From: Yersinia rochesterensis
GTDB lineage: Bacteria; Pseudomonadota; Gammaproteobacteria; Enterobacterales; Enterobacteriaceae
Assembly (NCBI RefSeq): GCF_003600645.1
Contig: NZ_CP032482.1
Span: 1,426,001-1,490,000 of the forward strand
Direction: 5' to 3'
Length of the DNA: 64,000 nucleotides
Shown: piece by piece, positions 1 to 9,974 of the stretch
Position numbering within the stretch: position 1 is the stretch's first letter
How the letters are laid out: each line of letters starts with the position of its first letter
Program-made: the position numbers and the translations under genes
The notes under the pieces: generated by a model
What the model was told of the DNA's origin: nothing
Seen by the model: only the letters and a program-made list of their open reading frames with translations
Database searches by the model: none

Positions 1-1
1 T

Positions 2-1213
2 GATGATTTTAAGGCCTCGATAATCTGGCTGAATGATTTTTGTCAGCAACAGCATGTAGATGCGCTGTTTTATAACCAACAGTATGAGTTGAATGAACGT
101 GTGCGCGATGAGGCATTGACGACATTACTGAGTCAACGCGCTATCGCCTGTCACGGCTTTCATGACAGTGTGCTATTGCCGCCGGGCACTGTCCTGACGG
201 GCAATAATGAAATGTATAAAGTTTTCACTCCGTTTCGCCGTGCATTTATCCAGCGGTTAATGATGAGTGATTGCCGCAGTGTTCCGGCACCGAAAGCCCG
301 TGCCACCGCAGTTGTGCCCCCCGCGCAACCCTTGGCTCCTTTCGATTACCCACAACAGCCAGTTGATAATCAGCTATTCCCTGCGGGGGAAGAGGCCGCG
401 CTACAGCGTTTGCGCCGTTTTTGTCGCGAGGATGCGCCGGACTATCAGCAGCAACGTGATTTCCCCGCAGTTGCGGGCACCAGTTGCCTGTCACCTTATC
501 TGGCGCTGGGAATACTTTCGCCTCGTCAATGTGTTAATCGCCTACGCGCTGAATGTCCGGAGGTGCTGGAGAATGCCGATGGTGGAGCCTTTATCTGGCT
601 TAATGAGTTGATATGGCGTGAATTTTATCGTCATTTACTGGTAGCCTATCCTCGGTTATGCCAGCACCATCCCTTTATTACCTGGACTGATGCAGTAATA
701 TGGAACCACTCAGAACAGCAATTAATCGCCTGGCAGCAGGGGCGAACAGGGTATCCTATTGTTGATGCAGCAATGCGGCAGCTCAATGCCACAGGTTGGA
801 TGCATAACCGCTTGCGGATGATCAGTGCCAGTTTTCTGGTCAAAGACTTGTTGATCGACTGGCGGCACGGCGAACGCTATTTTATGTCGCAATTATTGGA
901 CGGTGATTTGGCCGCTAATAATGGCGGTTGGCAGTGGGCAGCATCAACCGGGACTGATGCCGCACCCTATTTTCGCATCTTTAATCCCACCACGCAGGGA
1001 GAGCGTTTTGATAAAGATGGCGCTTTTATTCGCCGCTGGTTACCTGAGTTGGCGGCAGTACCCGACAGCGATATCCATCAACCATGGCGTTGGGCCGAGC
1101 GACAGCAGCAACCATTGGATTACCCACCACCGCTGGTGGACCATAAGCAGGCCAGATTGGCTACACTCGCGGCATTTGAAGCCGCTAAGCGGGATGGCAG
1201 CAAGGATCCCTAA
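2..1213 (+). CDS. phrB: Deoxyribodipyrimidine photolyase, 5'-truncated by window edge
   Basis: Light-driven repair flavoprotein that splits cyclobutane pyrimidine dimers. The reading frame is open from base 2, so the start codon and part of the N-terminal antenna domain lie outside the window. About 403 residues remain, against roughly 470 for the family. The C-terminal FAD domain is intact: WREFYRHLL, the GYPIVDAAMRQL segment, WMHNRLRMISASFLVKDLL, and the DGDLAANNGGWQWAASTGTDA region that contacts FAD and the dimer. The downstream phosphodiesterase gene begins 15 bases after the stop and may be co-transcribed. The FAD domain pattern fits class I CPD photolyase rather than cryptochrome or (6-4) photolyase. 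Confidence 0.95.
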   Translation, partial: DDFKASIIWLNDFCQQQHVDALFYNQQYELNERVRDEALTTLLSQRAIACHGFHDSVLLPPGTVLTGNNEMYKVFTPFRRAFIQRLMMSDCRSVPAPKARATAVVPPAQPLAPFDYPQQPVDNQLFPAGEEAALQRLRRFCREDAPDYQQQRDFPAVAGTSCLSPYLALGILSPRQCVNRLRAECPEVLENADGGAFIWLNELIWREFYRHLLVAYPRLCQHHPFITWTDAVIWNHSEQQLIAWQQGRTGYPIVDAAMRQLNATGWMHNRLRMISASFLVKDLLIDWRHGERYFMSQLLDGDLAANNGGWQWAASTGTDAAPYFRIFNPTTQGERFDKDGAFIRRWLPELAAVPDSDIHQPWRWAERQQQPLDYPPPLVDHKQARLATLAAFEAAKRDGSKDP

Positions 1214-1228
1214 TCACCTGGAGCCTTC

Positions 1229-2299
1229 ATGTTTTTGACTTATATTTCGACTCAATCGGCAGCAACTGTCAGTCAAGTCAGCAGTAATAAGCGCCGTAAC
1301 CGGCTGCTTAACGCCGGATTGGTTTTCTCTTTTAGCCTCTATAGCACCTTGGCGGCGGCAGGGTTTGAAGTGGTGGCTCTGGGGGTAGATGGCGGTGTCA
1401 GTGATGGCAATCTGACTTCCTATCTGATTCGTGATGATAGCCAGCCAGTGTATTTGGCGTTGGATGCCGGTTCGGTGTTGCCGGGGATAGCCAAGGCGCT
1501 AGATAAAGGTCATTTTTCTGATGTGACAGCCGAACAGGCCGCTCCGCTCACTCGGCAGGGTTATGTTTTTCGCCAAAGCATCAACAGCTATTTTATTAGC
1601 CATGCCCATCTTGACCATGTATCTGGCCTGATTATTGGTTCACCGGAAGACAGTAAAAAAACTATTTATGCATCAGCCGATACTATTGATGTATTGCGGA
1701 ACTACTATTTTAACTGGCGTGTCTGGCCCAATTTTACCGACAGTGGCAGTGGCACACGTTTGGGGACCTACCGCATGCAACTGGTGCGCCCGAATCAGCC
1801 TTTAAGCTTAGGGCTAACCCGTTTAACCGGCGAAATGTATCCGCTCAGTCATGATAAATCGCTATCTTCTATGTTGCTGATTAGCAGCAATATTATCGCC
1901 AGCAATAAGGCGGCTTTTGCCTATTTTGGCGATACCGGCCCGGATGAGATAGAAAAGTCAAAAAATCTGGATACAGTGTGGCGCAAGTTGGCTGAAAAGG
2001 TCCAAAAGCAGCAGTTGAAAGGGATGATTATTGAAGTTTCATATCCTAATGAAGTGGATGATGGCAAATTGTATGGCCACATGACCCCCAAGTGGTTACT
2101 GAAAGAATTGAAGAATCTTGAGAAGTACAGCGGCGAAGGGCAGCCATTAAAAGGCTTGCCGGTGGTTATTAGCCATATCAAACCCTCATTCAAACAGGGC
2201 CAGGATGTGCGCAAAGTGATTGCGGCCGAGCTTACGCAAGGTAATGATATGGGGGTTAATTTTATCATTATGGATCAAGGTGATAGCCGGAAATTTTAA
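1229..2299 (+). CDS. cpdP: Class II 3',5'-cyclic-nucleotide phosphodiesterase, exported
   Basis: Metallo-beta-lactamase-fold enzyme of the class II cyclic nucleotide phosphodiesterase family, predicted to hydrolyse cAMP and/or cGMP. The metal motif HAHLDH is at about residues 125-130; a further motif GDTGPD, the segment EVSYPNE and a late ISHIKPS segment fit the family. Residues 26-45 form a hydrophobic stretch ending in LAAAG, preceded by KRRNR, consistent with a signal peptide with a long n-region. A GGAG six bases before the ATG supports this start. This is not the cytoplasmic CpdA family, which has a calcineurin-like fold. Export is inferred, and substrate preference cannot be read from sequence. 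Confidence 0.85.
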   Translation: MFLTYISTQSAATVSQVSSNKRRNRLLNAGLVFSFSLYSTLAAAGFEVVALGVDGGVSDGNLTSYLIRDDSQPVYLALDAGSVLPGIAKALDKGHFSDVTAEQAAPLTRQGYVFRQSINSYFISHAHLDHVSGLIIGSPEDSKKTIYASADTIDVLRNYYFNWRVWPNFTDSGSGTRLGTYRMQLVRPNQPLSLGLTRLTGEMYPLSHDKSLSSMLLISSNIIASNKAAFAYFGDTGPDEIEKSKNLDTVWRKLAEKVQKQQLKGMIIEVSYPNEVDDGKLYGHMTPKWLLKELKNLEKYSGEGQPLKGLPVVISHIKPSFKQGQDVRKVIAAELTQGNDMGVNFIIMDQGDSRKF

Positions 2300-2303
2300 A
2301 TAT

Positions 2304-2514
<211 letters not shown>

Positions 2515-2551
2515 AATTGATTTAATAGCATCTATTTATGGGGCTAATGAA

Positions 2552-3295
2552 ATGCGTAATACCGAACTCGAAACTCTACTCAATAATCAGCTTAATATCT
2601 CAGCTTTTCAAGACTATGCACCCAACGGTTTGCAGGTTGAAGGAAAGGCGGAGGTAAAGCGTATTGTTACTGGTGTCACGGCCAGTCAGGCGCTGCTGGA
2701 TGCGGCGGTGGCGCAGCAGGCGGATGCCATTTTGGTGCATCACGGTTATTTCTGGAAAAATGAACCGGCAGTAGTGCGGGGAATGAAACGTAACCGACTG
2801 AAAACCTTATTAATCAACGACATCAATCTGTATGGCTACCATTTGCCGCTGGATGCACACCCGGAATTAGGCAATAACGCGCAACTGGCGAAATTACTGG
2901 GAATTCGGGTGGAGGGAGAAATTGAATCTCTGCTGCCGTATGGTGAATTTGATGCGCCACTAAATGCTGTGATTTTACGTGAGCGATTGGAAAAATTATT
3001 GGGGCGTCCGGTGTTACATTGTGGTGAACACGCGCCGACGGATGTGCGCCGTATCGCCTGGTGTAGCGGGGGCGGGCAAGGATATATTCAGCAAGCCGCT
3101 GAGTTTGGTGTCGATGCATTTATAACTGGCGAGGTTTCTGAGCAAACTATTCATATCGCCCGTGAGATGGGAGTGAATTTTTATGCGGCTGGGCACCACG
3201 CAACTGAGCGCTATGGCATTAAAGCGCTAGGTGAATGGCTCGTAACCCACTATCAACTTGATGTTATCTTTATTGATATTCCTAACCCCGCATGA
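2552..3295 (+). CDS. ybgI: NIF3-family dinuclear metal protein YbgI
   Basis: NIF3 / GTP cyclohydrolase I type 2-like protein, a toroidal dinuclear-metal protein whose physiological reaction is not settled. The metal-binding ILVHHGYFW motif is near residue 60, LDAHPELGNN follows, and the late GHHATERYG motif is present. The start at 2552 gives MRNTELETLL and 247 residues, the length of E. coli YbgI. The open frame extends upstream to 2426, but that extension runs through the ERIC repeat and is unlikely to be translated. As in E. coli, it sits directly before the 5-oxoprolinase genes, although here 411 bases separate them. Confidence 0.93.
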   Translation: MRNTELETLLNNQLNISAFQDYAPNGLQVEGKAEVKRIVTGVTASQALLDAAVAQQADAILVHHGYFWKNEPAVVRGMKRNRLKTLLINDINLYGYHLPLDAHPELGNNAQLAKLLGIRVEGEIESLLPYGEFDAPLNAVILRERLEKLLGRPVLHCGEHAPTDVRRIAWCSGGGQGYIQQAAEFGVDAFITGEVSEQTIHIAREMGVNFYAAGHHATERYGIKALGEWLVTHYQLDVIFIDIPNPA

Positions 3296-3301
3296 CCTAA
3301 T

Positions 3302-3348
3302 ACGGTAACTTATGCACCGGCGATAAGCCTCGGTGCATAAGTTACCGT
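3302..3348. terminator. Perfect 18-bp inverted repeat after ybgI
   Basis: ACGGTAACTTATGCACCG at 3302-3319 is repeated perfectly in inverted form at 3331-3348, with an 11-base loop. It lies just after the ybgI stop codon. There is no run of T after either arm, so it is not a textbook intrinsic terminator. It could block RNA decay from the 3' end, act in termination with Rho, or be a dispersed palindrome. Confidence 0.55.
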
Positions 3349-3706
3349 TGATATCCCCTCCATCATGCAGCATTAAACCACATAAAATAAATGGTTTATC
3401 GGCTATTCAGCTATTTGAAATACTCCTCTGGCTGCATTTGAATGATAAAACGGCAATTTTTAAGAATATCTCGGTGCTTCCCTCTGATTCTAAATAAGAA
3501 AAAATAATACAGTTCCCGCTATTTTTGTTAAAAAACCTTAAAAATAAGCTTTTACAGTGATGAATATCGGTCTTTTCACCCGGTTTAGTCATTGTTAGTA
3601 GTTATGGGTTAGTTCTGTTCTATTGACAGTGGCTAGGTGCTAACGCATAAATATGTTCTTATAACTGCTATATATCTAATAAAAACGAAAGCGATAGGGG
3701 ACGGGA
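3349..3706. other. Non-coding, AT-rich leader of the 5-oxoproline operon
   Basis: No credible gene is seen in this 358-base stretch. A minus-strand open frame at 3407-3592 has no family resemblance and no good ribosome site. The last 60 bases are AT-rich (TATATA near 3670) and probably hold the pxpB promoter. An AGGGG about seven bases before the GTG at 3707 serves as the ribosome site. No operator could be named. Confidence 0.5.
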
Positions 3707-4363
3707 GTGCAACGAGCTCGATGCTATTTACTGGGAGAAAGTGCGGTGGTTCTGGAGCTAGAGCCGCCAGTCACATTAATAAGCCAGCAACGGATTTGGG
3801 GGCTAGCTGATCGCCTGATTCATCATCCCGATGTTCTGGAAGCTATCCCCGGAATGAATAACCTGACTTTATTGCTGACAGATCCACAGCATACCGCGCT
3901 GGATGCCATTGAACGGCTGCAACGCTGGTGGGAAGAGAGTGAGTCATTAGTCCCTGAATCGCGCGATGTCACTATCCCGGTTATTTATGGCGGTGAAGCA
4001 GGGCCAGATCTGGCTGAAGTGGCGCGTCATACCGGCATGACGGAGCGTCAGGTGGTTGAGTGCCATGCGGGGGTGAGTTATATCGTCTATTTTCTCGGGT
4101 TCCAACCGGGCTTTTCATATCTGGGGGGAATGCCGGAACAACTGGCAACACCACGGCGCGCTGAGCCACGGCTGGTGGTTCCTACGGGTTCTGTTGGGAT
4201 TGGCGGGAGCCAAACCGGTATTTATCCGCTGGCCACTCCGGGTGGCTGGCAGCTTATTGGCCGCACATCATTGGCGCTCTTTAATCCGCTAGAAATGCCG
4301 CCAACCTTATTGCGGCCTGGTGACAATGTGCGCTTCCTGCCCTTAAAGGAGGGCGTATGCTGA
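3707..4363 (+). CDS. pxpB: 5-oxoprolinase subunit PxpB (GTG start)
   Basis: With PxpA and PxpC it forms the ATP-dependent prokaryotic 5-oxoprolinase that opens 5-oxoproline (pyroglutamate) to glutamate. The protein has the PxpB/KipI-like cyclophilin-fold domain, with the diagnostic [13 protein letters not shown] and [11 protein letters not shown] segments. The start is GTG, giving [12 protein letters not shown], which aligns with the E. coli start; AGGGG precedes it. Length is 218 residues, matching the family. The end overlaps pxpC by 7 bases, implying translational coupling. KipI, the Bacillus sporulation kinase inhibitor, is a paralogue, but the pxpC and pxpA neighbours settle the call. 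Confidence 0.95.
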   Translation: MQRARCYLLGESAVVLELEPPVTLISQQRIWGLADRLIHHPDVLEAIPGMNNLTLLLTDPQHTALDAIERLQRWWEESESLVPESRDVTIPVIYGGEAGPDLAEVARHTGMTERQVVECHAGVSYIVYFLGFQPGFSYLGGMPEQLATPRRAEPRLVVPTGSVGIGGSQTGIYPLATPGGWQLIGRTSLALFNPLEMPPTLLRPGDNVRFLPLKEGVC

Positions 4364-5322
4364 AAATAATTCGTGCAGGTATTTATACCACAGTGCAAGA
4401 CAGTGGCCGCGGCGGTTTTCGCCGTTTAGGTATCAGTCAGGGCGGCGCGCTCGACTTACCGGCGCTGAGTATGGCGAATATGCTAGTAGGGAATGATGCT
4501 GGCGCTGCCGGGTTGGAAATTACATTGGGCCAATTTATGGCTGAATTTACCCAACCGGGCTGGATTGCGGTCACTGGCGCGGGCTGTGAGGCGATGTTGG
4601 GTGACCAACTGCTGTGGACGGGCTGGCGTTATCCGGTCAAGCCAGGCCAACAGTTAAAACTCAGTGTGCCGCACCGTGGTATGCGTAGTTATCTGGCGAT
4701 TTCCGGCGGTATTGATGCGCCGGAATGCTTGGGGTCGCGCAGTACAGATTTAAAAGCGGGCTTTGGTGGTCATCAGGGACGGTTGATTAAAGAGGGCGAC
4801 AACTTGCCATTGGGCCAGCCGACTCGTTTACCGCGTGAATCTGTTGGTATAAAACAAATGTTATTTGGTAACCGGGTGCGCGCGGTACCGGGGCCGGAAT
4901 ATCATGAGTTTGACGATGTTGCGCAGGGCGCTTTCTGGCGCGAGGCTTGGCAACTCAGCCCGCAAAGTAACCGGATGGGATATCGCCTGACAGGGCGTGA
5001 GTTAACTCGCACCACTTCACGCGAGATGTTATCGCACGGTTTATTGCCCGGTGTGGTGCAAGTGCCGCATAACGGCCAGCCCATTGTGTTGATGGCGGAT
5101 GCACAAACGACTGGCGGTTATCCGCGTATTGCCTGCGTGATTGAAGCAGATCTCTACCATTTGGCGCAACTTAGGCTCGGAGAGTCAGTGCATTTTGTTC
5201 AGTGCAGCGTCGAAGAGGCACTGCGTGCCAAGTCAGAACAACGCCATTATCTACAGCAGATTGAATGGGGCTTACAGCAAGGTTTTGAGACTGTGGAGGC
5301 TAAATGCACGGAGGCCAAATGA
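4357..5322 (+). CDS. pxpC: 5-oxoprolinase subunit PxpC
   Basis: Biotin-dependent-carboxylase-like (KipA/YbgK family) subunit of the three-part 5-oxoprolinase. The segments [22 protein letters not shown] at the N-terminus, then GSRSTDL and [12 protein letters not shown], are typical. It has 321 residues against about 310 in E. coli. AAGGAGG lies immediately upstream inside the end of pxpB. The stop overlaps the pxpA start as ATGA. The name urea amidolyase-related or allophanate hydrolase subunit 2 found in older annotations reflects shared domains, not function. Confidence 0.95.
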   Translation: MLKIIRAGIYTTVQDSGRGGFRRLGISQGGALDLPALSMANMLVGNDAGAAGLEITLGQFMAEFTQPGWIAVTGAGCEAMLGDQLLWTGWRYPVKPGQQLKLSVPHRGMRSYLAISGGIDAPECLGSRSTDLKAGFGGHQGRLIKEGDNLPLGQPTRLPRESVGIKQMLFGNRVRAVPGPEYHEFDDVAQGAFWREAWQLSPQSNRMGYRLTGRELTRTTSREMLSHGLLPGVVQVPHNGQPIVLMADAQTTGGYPRIACVIEADLYHLAQLRLGESVHFVQCSVEEALRAKSEQRHYLQQIEWGLQQGFETVEAKCTEAK

Positions 5323-6056
5323 AGGTTGATTTAAATGCAGATTTAGGTGAGGGCTGTGCCAATGATCAGGCACTGTTACAATTAGTCAGTTCCGCCAATA
5401 TCGCCTGTGGTTTTCATGCGGGTGACGCGCAGACCATGCGCCAATCAGTGCGCTGGGCTATGGAGTATGGGGTGGCTATTGGCGCACACCCGAGCTTCCC
5501 GGATCGTGAGAACTTTGGTCGCACCGCCATGCAGTTACCGCCCGAGACAGTTTTCGCGCAAGTGGTTTACCAACTGGGTGCGCTGGCCGCCATCGTGAAA
5601 GCCGAAGGGGGGATTATGCAGCATGTGAAACCGCACGGCATGTTGTACAACCAGGCGGCATTGGATTCGCAACTGGCAGATGCGATTGCTCAGGCGGTTA
5701 AGGCTGTCGACCCGTCGTTGCGCTTGGTGGGATTAGCGGGGAGCGAACTCATCCGCGCCGGTGAGCGAGTGGGCTTAGTGACTCGACAAGAAGTATTTGC
5801 TGACCGCCGCTATCAAGGCGATGGCACCTTGGTGCCGCGCAATCAACCTGATGCGCTGATCGAAAGTGACGATTTGGCTTTGTCACAAACCTTAGACATG
5901 GTGCAACGTCATCAAGTGCAGGCGCGTGATGGCAACTGGGTGCCGGTGCAGGCGGACACGGTTTGTGTACACGGTGATGGTGCCCATGCATTGCATTTTG
6001 CCCGCCGTTTACGTGACAGTTTTCAGCAGCAAAATATCATCATCACCGCGCAATAA
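5319..6056 (+). CDS. pxpA: 5-oxoprolinase subunit PxpA (LamB/YcsF family)
   Basis: LamB/YcsF-family subunit of 5-oxoprolinase. The family markers are all present: DLNADLGEG at the N-terminus, [11 protein letters not shown] near residue 30, [25 protein letters not shown] and late VCVHGDG. The start is placed at 5319 (MKVDLNADL, 245 residues) because it aligns with E. coli PxpA and follows a GGAGG about ten bases upstream. An in-frame ATG at 5304 would add five residues and bury that ribosome site. The ATGA overlap with pxpC indicates coupling. A 103-base gap with no clear terminator follows before the membrane protein genes. Confidence 0.96.
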   Translation: MKVDLNADLGEGCANDQALLQLVSSANIACGFHAGDAQTMRQSVRWAMEYGVAIGAHPSFPDRENFGRTAMQLPPETVFAQVVYQLGALAAIVKAEGGIMQHVKPHGMLYNQAALDSQLADAIAQAVKAVDPSLRLVGLAGSELIRAGERVGLVTRQEVFADRRYQGDGTLVPRNQPDALIESDDLALSQTLDMVQRHQVQARDGNWVPVQADTVCVHGDGAHALHFARRLRDSFQQQNIIITAQ

Positions 6057-6159
6057 GAGACATTAAAACTCTATTTTGATCATAAGCGCCAGTCCTGATC
6101 GCAATAGCATTACAGATATAAATCTATAACATTTTCAATATAATGACAGGAGCGTCATC

Positions 6160-6891
6160 TTGGGACAAACAGTCAACCTTTGGCCGCTGATAGGGATCGC
6201 GGCAATTATAATCGGATTTTTACTGCGCATTAACGCCGTCTTGGTGGTGATAAGCGCCGGGATCATCACGGGCGTGGCAGCATTGATGCCAATAGCCACC
6301 ATTTTAGAAAAACTGGGTGAGGGGTTTCTCAACACCCGTAATCTGCCCCTGATTCTGTTACTGCCGTTGGCGGTTATTGGCTTGCTGGAGCGTCATGGCC
6401 TGAAAGAGCGGGCGCAGGCGTGGATTTCGCAAATTAAAAGTGCCACTTCTGGCCGCTTATTGATTGTGTATTTATTTGTCCGTGAAGCCACGGCAGCGCT
6501 GGGGTTAACCAGCCTCGGCGGTCATGCACAGATGGTGCGGCCGCTATTGGCTCCGATGGCGGAAGGGGCGGCGAAAACCCGTTATGGCGAGCTGCCGGAA
6601 AAAGTACGTTATCGTCTGCGCGCCATGTCGGCCGCGACAGATAACGTGGGGCTGTTCTTTGGTGAAGATATTTTTGTCGCCTTCGGTGCCATCATTTTTA
6701 TGCATAACTTTATGCTGGAGTCCGGTGGTATCCAAACTGAGCCGCTGCATATCGCCCTGTGGGGGATCCCGACGGCGATTTGTGCTTTCTTGATTCATGC
6801 CTATCGCTTACAACGTTTAGATAAACATCTCGCCGCTGAATTAACCGCGTTGAATCAGTCTGCCCTGGCAACCAAGGGAGACAACAAATGA
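6160..6891 (+). CDS. DUF969-family membrane protein (TTG start)
   Basis: A 243-residue, very hydrophobic protein of the DUF969 family with several predicted membrane helices, the first at about residues 5-45. TTG at 6160 is preceded by ACAGGAG with ideal spacing and gives MGQTVNLWPLIG. The next gene overlaps by ATGA. DUF969 and DUF979 proteins usually occur as a pair beside pcp, and here they sit between pxpA and pcp. I infer the pair is a transporter for 5-oxoproline or pyroglutamyl peptides. No transport family motif is visible, so this rests on gene context only. Confidence 0.85.
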   Translation: MGQTVNLWPLIGIAAIIIGFLLRINAVLVVISAGIITGVAALMPIATILEKLGEGFLNTRNLPLILLLPLAVIGLLERHGLKERAQAWISQIKSATSGRLLIVYLFVREATAALGLTSLGGHAQMVRPLLAPMAEGAAKTRYGELPEKVRYRLRAMSAATDNVGLFFGEDIFVAFGAIIFMHNFMLESGGIQTEPLHIALWGIPTAICAFLIHAYRLQRLDKHLAAELTALNQSALATKGDNK

Positions 6892-7907
6892 TTTTCCAAC
6901 AACAATATTTATATTGGCTAGCTGGCGCTGTATTGCTGATGGTCGCAGTGATGTCGTTTCGCGATAAAGCTAACCCGCGCCGTGTGACAACCGGGCTGTT
7001 TTGGGGGTTGTACGGGCTGATTTTCCTGGTCGGAGATTGGACTTACCGCTTGGCAAATACCTTGGCGGGCGAGGGGCCAGATGAGAAGCGAGTTCTCAAT
7101 ATCACTGTCGGTGTGGTGGTCATTATTATGGCGCTAATTGCCGGTTTCGGCGGGGTAAAACTGGGCAGTTATCATCAGCGCACCGAGCAAGAGCGCGAAG
7201 TGAGCGCCAAGCGCCTCGGTAACCGGCTGTTTCTTCCGGCACTGACCATCCCTGTGGTGACGGTTATCGGCGTGCTGCTGTTTAATAATATTCCGGCTTT
7301 GGATCTGTGGTTATTTGGTGCCGGTAACCACGCCACTTTGGTGACCTTATTCTCAATGACGGTCGGCTGTGTACTCGGCTTGCTGATTGCGGTGTTCCTA
7401 ACCCGCGAAACGGCTGCTCAGCCAGTGCAAGAAGCGCGGCGTTTGCTGGATTCCATCGGTTGGGCATTTATTTTGCCGCAGATTCTGGCGACGCTCGGCC
7501 TGCTGTTTACTACTGCGGGTGTTGGGACGGCGATTGCCCATCTGACTCAGGAATATCTGGCGGTAGATCATCGCCTTATTGCCGTGGCAGTCTATGCTAT
7601 TGGCATGGCGGTGTTAACCATGATCATGGGTAATGCCTTTGCGGCTTTCCCTATTGTCACTGCCGGTATTGGTATCCCCATTTTAGTGTTGCAGCACGGT
7701 GGTAACCCCGCAGTGATGGCCGCTATCGGGATGTTCTCAGGTTATTGCGGTACTCTAATGACCCCAATGGCGGCCAACTTTAACATTGTTCCTGCTGCAT
7801 TATTGGAGCTGCCAGATAAAAATGCGGTGATCAAAGCTCAGATCCCAACAGGGGTCACTCTCTTGATTGTTAACGTATTTTTACTGTATTTCTTGATGTT
7901 CCTCTAG
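6888..7907 (+). CDS. DUF979-family membrane protein
   Basis: A 339-residue membrane protein of the DUF979 family with about ten hydrophobic segments. It contains glycine-rich stretches such as [17 protein letters not shown] and [19 protein letters not shown], which resemble re-entrant or ion-binding regions of carboxylate permeases. The start codon overlaps the DUF969 stop as ATGA, so the two are probably made in fixed ratio and act together. Eight bases separate its stop from pcp, with AGGAGAG bridging them. The likely role is uptake of the substrate of the neighbouring enzymes; this is an inference from context. Confidence 0.85.
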   Translation: MIFQQQYLYWLAGAVLLMVAVMSFRDKANPRRVTTGLFWGLYGLIFLVGDWTYRLANTLAGEGPDEKRVLNITVGVVVIIMALIAGFGGVKLGSYHQRTEQEREVSAKRLGNRLFLPALTIPVVTVIGVLLFNNIPALDLWLFGAGNHATLVTLFSMTVGCVLGLLIAVFLTRETAAQPVQEARRLLDSIGWAFILPQILATLGLLFTTAGVGTAIAHLTQEYLAVDHRLIAVAVYAIGMAVLTMIMGNAFAAFPIVTAGIGIPILVLQHGGNPAVMAAIGMFSGYCGTLMTPMAANFNIVPAALLELPDKNAVIKAQIPTGVTLLIVNVFLLYFLMFL

Positions 7908-7915
7908 GAGAGACG

Positions 7916-8563
7916 ATGAAAAGTGTATTAATTACCGGGTTTGAGCCATTTGACGGGGAGCGGGTTAATCCTTCCTGGGAAGTGGTCAAACAGCTCAATG
8001 ATCTGATGCTCGGCGGGGCCAAAGTGGTGGCCCGCCAATTACCTTGCGCTTTTGGCGAAGCCCTGATCGCGTTGAATGCCGCCATAGATGAAGTTCAGCC
8101 AGTATTGGTGTTGGCTATTGGTCAGGCGGGAGGCCGTGCCGAGATTAGCATCGAGCGGGTGGCCATTAATATTGACGACGCCCGCATTGCAGACAATCTG
8201 GGAAAGCAGCCCATAGACCAGCCAATAGTGGAAAATGGCCCGGCAGCCTACTTCACCCGTCTGCCTATCAAGGCCATGGTGCAGGGCATTCGCGAGGCGG
8301 GAATTCCGGCCTCAGTGTCTCAAACTGCCGGAACCTATGTCTGTAACCACGTAATGTACGGTTTATTACATCGGTTACATCAGGCTAATGATGAAGTTAA
8401 GGGTGGTTTTATTCATATCCCTTATTTACCGGAACAGGCAGTAAACCACCCTGGCGCGCCAAGTATGTCAGCGCACTCCGTGGTGATTGCTTTGGAACTG
8501 GCGATTTCCATCGCCTTACAAATTGATCATGATTCGCACATTGCCGGTGGTGCAATCCACTGA
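7916..8563 (+). CDS. pcp: Pyrrolidone-carboxylate peptidase
   Basis: Cysteine peptidase of family C15 that removes N-terminal pyroglutamate from peptides, releasing the 5-oxoproline that PxpABC then converts to glutamate. The catalytic Glu lies in [20 protein letters not shown] (E80), the Cys in [10 protein letters not shown] near residue 143 and the His in [11 protein letters not shown] near 167. Length is 215 residues, as usual for the family. It is the last gene of the six-gene operon; a deleted ERIC element and a terminator follow. Peptidase, putative permease and ring-opening enzyme together make a complete salvage route. Confidence 0.96.
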   Translation: MKSVLITGFEPFDGERVNPSWEVVKQLNDLMLGGAKVVARQLPCAFGEALIALNAAIDEVQPVLVLAIGQAGGRAEISIERVAINIDDARIADNLGKQPIDQPIVENGPAAYFTRLPIKAMVQGIREAGIPASVSQTAGTYVCNHVMYGLLHRLHQANDEVKGGFIHIPYLPEQAVNHPGAPSMSAHSVVIALELAISIALQIDHDSHIAGGAIH

Positions 8564-8570
8564 TCCTACC

Positions 8571-8637
8571 TTTCGTCCTTGAAGCTACAGGGGTGTTTGC
8601 TTGCTGCCTACCTGTAACTCCAATGAGTTTGGGTATA
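8571..8637 (+). repeat. Internally deleted ERIC-type repeat
   Basis: About 67 bases match both ends of the longer element at 2304-2514. CTTGAAGCTACAGGGGTGTT joins directly to TGCTTGCTGCCTACCTG and TTTGGGTAT, and the whole ERIC core is missing. The remaining ends can pair, so it forms a short hairpin at the 3' end of the pcp transcript. Confidence 0.7.
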
Positions 8638-8667
8638 AAAAACGCCACCTAAGAGGTTGGCGTTTTT
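8637..8667. terminator. Bidirectional intrinsic terminator between pcp and gltA
   Basis: AACGCCACCT (8641-8650) pairs with AGGTTGGCGTT (8654-8664) with one bulged base, flanked by A-rich sequence on the left and TTTTT on the right. It serves the convergent pcp and gltA genes. Confidence 0.85.
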
Positions 8668-8693
8668 ACATCAAATAGCAAAAAGTCGGCCTA

Positions 8694-9974
8694 TTACTTC
8701 AGTTGGCTCTTAAAATCACGTTCTGCATAACCGGTATAAAGTTGGCGCGGACGGGCAATTTTAATGCCTTCGTCGTGCATTTCATTCCAGTGAGCAATCC
8801 AGCCAATAGTACGGGCGATAGCAAAGATTACCGTGAACATAGAAGATGGAATTCCCAACGCTTTCAGGATGATACCTGAATAGAAATCGACGTTTGGATA
8901 CAGTTTTCTCTCGATGAAGTACGGGTCGTTCAGCGCAATATGCTCTAACTCCATCGCCACTTTCAGCAAGTCGTCTTCCAGTTTTAGCTCTTTCAGCACT
9001 TCATGACAGGTCTCACGCATAACAGTTGCGCGCGGATCGTGGTTTTTATACACACGGTGACCGAAGCCCATCAGACGGAATGAGTCATTTTTATCTTTTG
9101 CACGACGGATAAACTCTGGAATGTGCTCAACAGTTTTAATCTCTTCCAGCATCTTCAGACAGGCTTCATTAGCACCGCCGTGAGCTGGCCCCCACAGGGA
9201 AGCGATCCCCGCAGCGATACAAGCAAACGGGTTCGCACCAGAAGACCCGGCGGTGCGCACCGTAGATGTCGAAGCATTTTGCTCATGGTCGGCATGCAGG
9301 ATGAAAATGCGATCCATAGCGCGTTCCAGTACCGGGTTAACTTCGTATTTCTCACAAGGTGTAGAGAACATCATGTTCAGGAAGTTACCGGCATAGGACA
9401 GGTCGTTACGCGGATAAACAAATGGCTGGCCGATGGAATATTTGTAACACATCGCGGCGACCGTCGGCATTTTGGACAGCAGGCGGAAAGCGGTGATTTC
9501 ACGATGGCGCTCATTATTGACATCCAGCGCATCGTGGTAGAAAGCCGCCAGTGCGCCCGTCACCCCACAGAGCACGGCCATTGGGTGTGAGTCGCGGCGA
9601 AATCCGCGGAACAGGCTGGTTATCTGTTCGTGGATCATGGTATGGCGGGTGACTGTCGCTTTGAAGGTTTCATACTCTTCTGCGGTCGGAGTTTCGCCAT
9701 ACAATAAGATGTAGCAAACTTCCAGATAAGTAGAGTTCTTGGCCAATTGGGCAATTGGGAAGCCTCGGTGCAGCAGAATACCTTCGTCACCATCAATATA
9801 AGTGATTTTTGATTCGCAGGATGCGGTAGAGGTAAAACCGGGGTCAAAGGTAAAATAACCTTTAGAACCTAGGGCACGAACATCAATAACGTCAGTGCCG
9901 ATGGTCGGGGATAGCACGCCCAGTTCGATCGCAGCTTCGCCGTCCAGATTCAGCGTCGCTTTTTTGTTAGCCAT
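8694..9974 (-). CDS. gltA: Citrate synthase, type II
   Basis: Condenses acetyl-CoA and oxaloacetate to citrate, the entry step of the TCA cycle. The 426-residue length and the N-terminal beta-rich domain are those of the hexameric, NADH-inhibited Gram-negative type. The active-site segments are [30 protein letters not shown] and NVDFYSGI, with the catalytic His and Asp in place. GCGCTAAGGAGACTG precedes the ATG. It is transcribed away from sdhC, and the 646-base gap must hold both promoters, an arrangement known from E. coli where ArcA and CRP control the pair. Confidence 0.98.
   Translation of the reverse strand: MANKKATLNLDGEAAIELGVLSPTIGTDVIDVRALGSKGYFTFDPGFTSTASCESKITYIDGDEGILLHRGFPIAQLAKNSTYLEVCYILLYGETPTAEEYETFKATVTRHTMIHEQITSLFRGFRRDSHPMAVLCGVTGALAAFYHDALDVNNERHREITAFRLLSKMPTVAAMCYKYSIGQPFVYPRNDLSYAGNFLNMMFSTPCEKYEVNPVLERAMDRIFILHADHEQNASTSTVRTAGSSGANPFACIAAGIASLWGPAHGGANEACLKMLEEIKTVEHIPEFIRRAKDKNDSFRLMGFGHRVYKNHDPRATVMRETCHEVLKELKLEDDLLKVAMELEHIALNDPYFIERKLYPNVDFYSGIILKALGIPSSMFTVIFAIARTIGWIAHWNEMHDEGIKIARPRQLYTGYAERDFKSQLK

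Noticed and set aside
3407..3592. Minus-strand 61-codon frame in the ybgI-pxpB gap
   Set aside because: No ribosome site, no recognisable domain and AT-rich composition like the rest of the non-coding gap.
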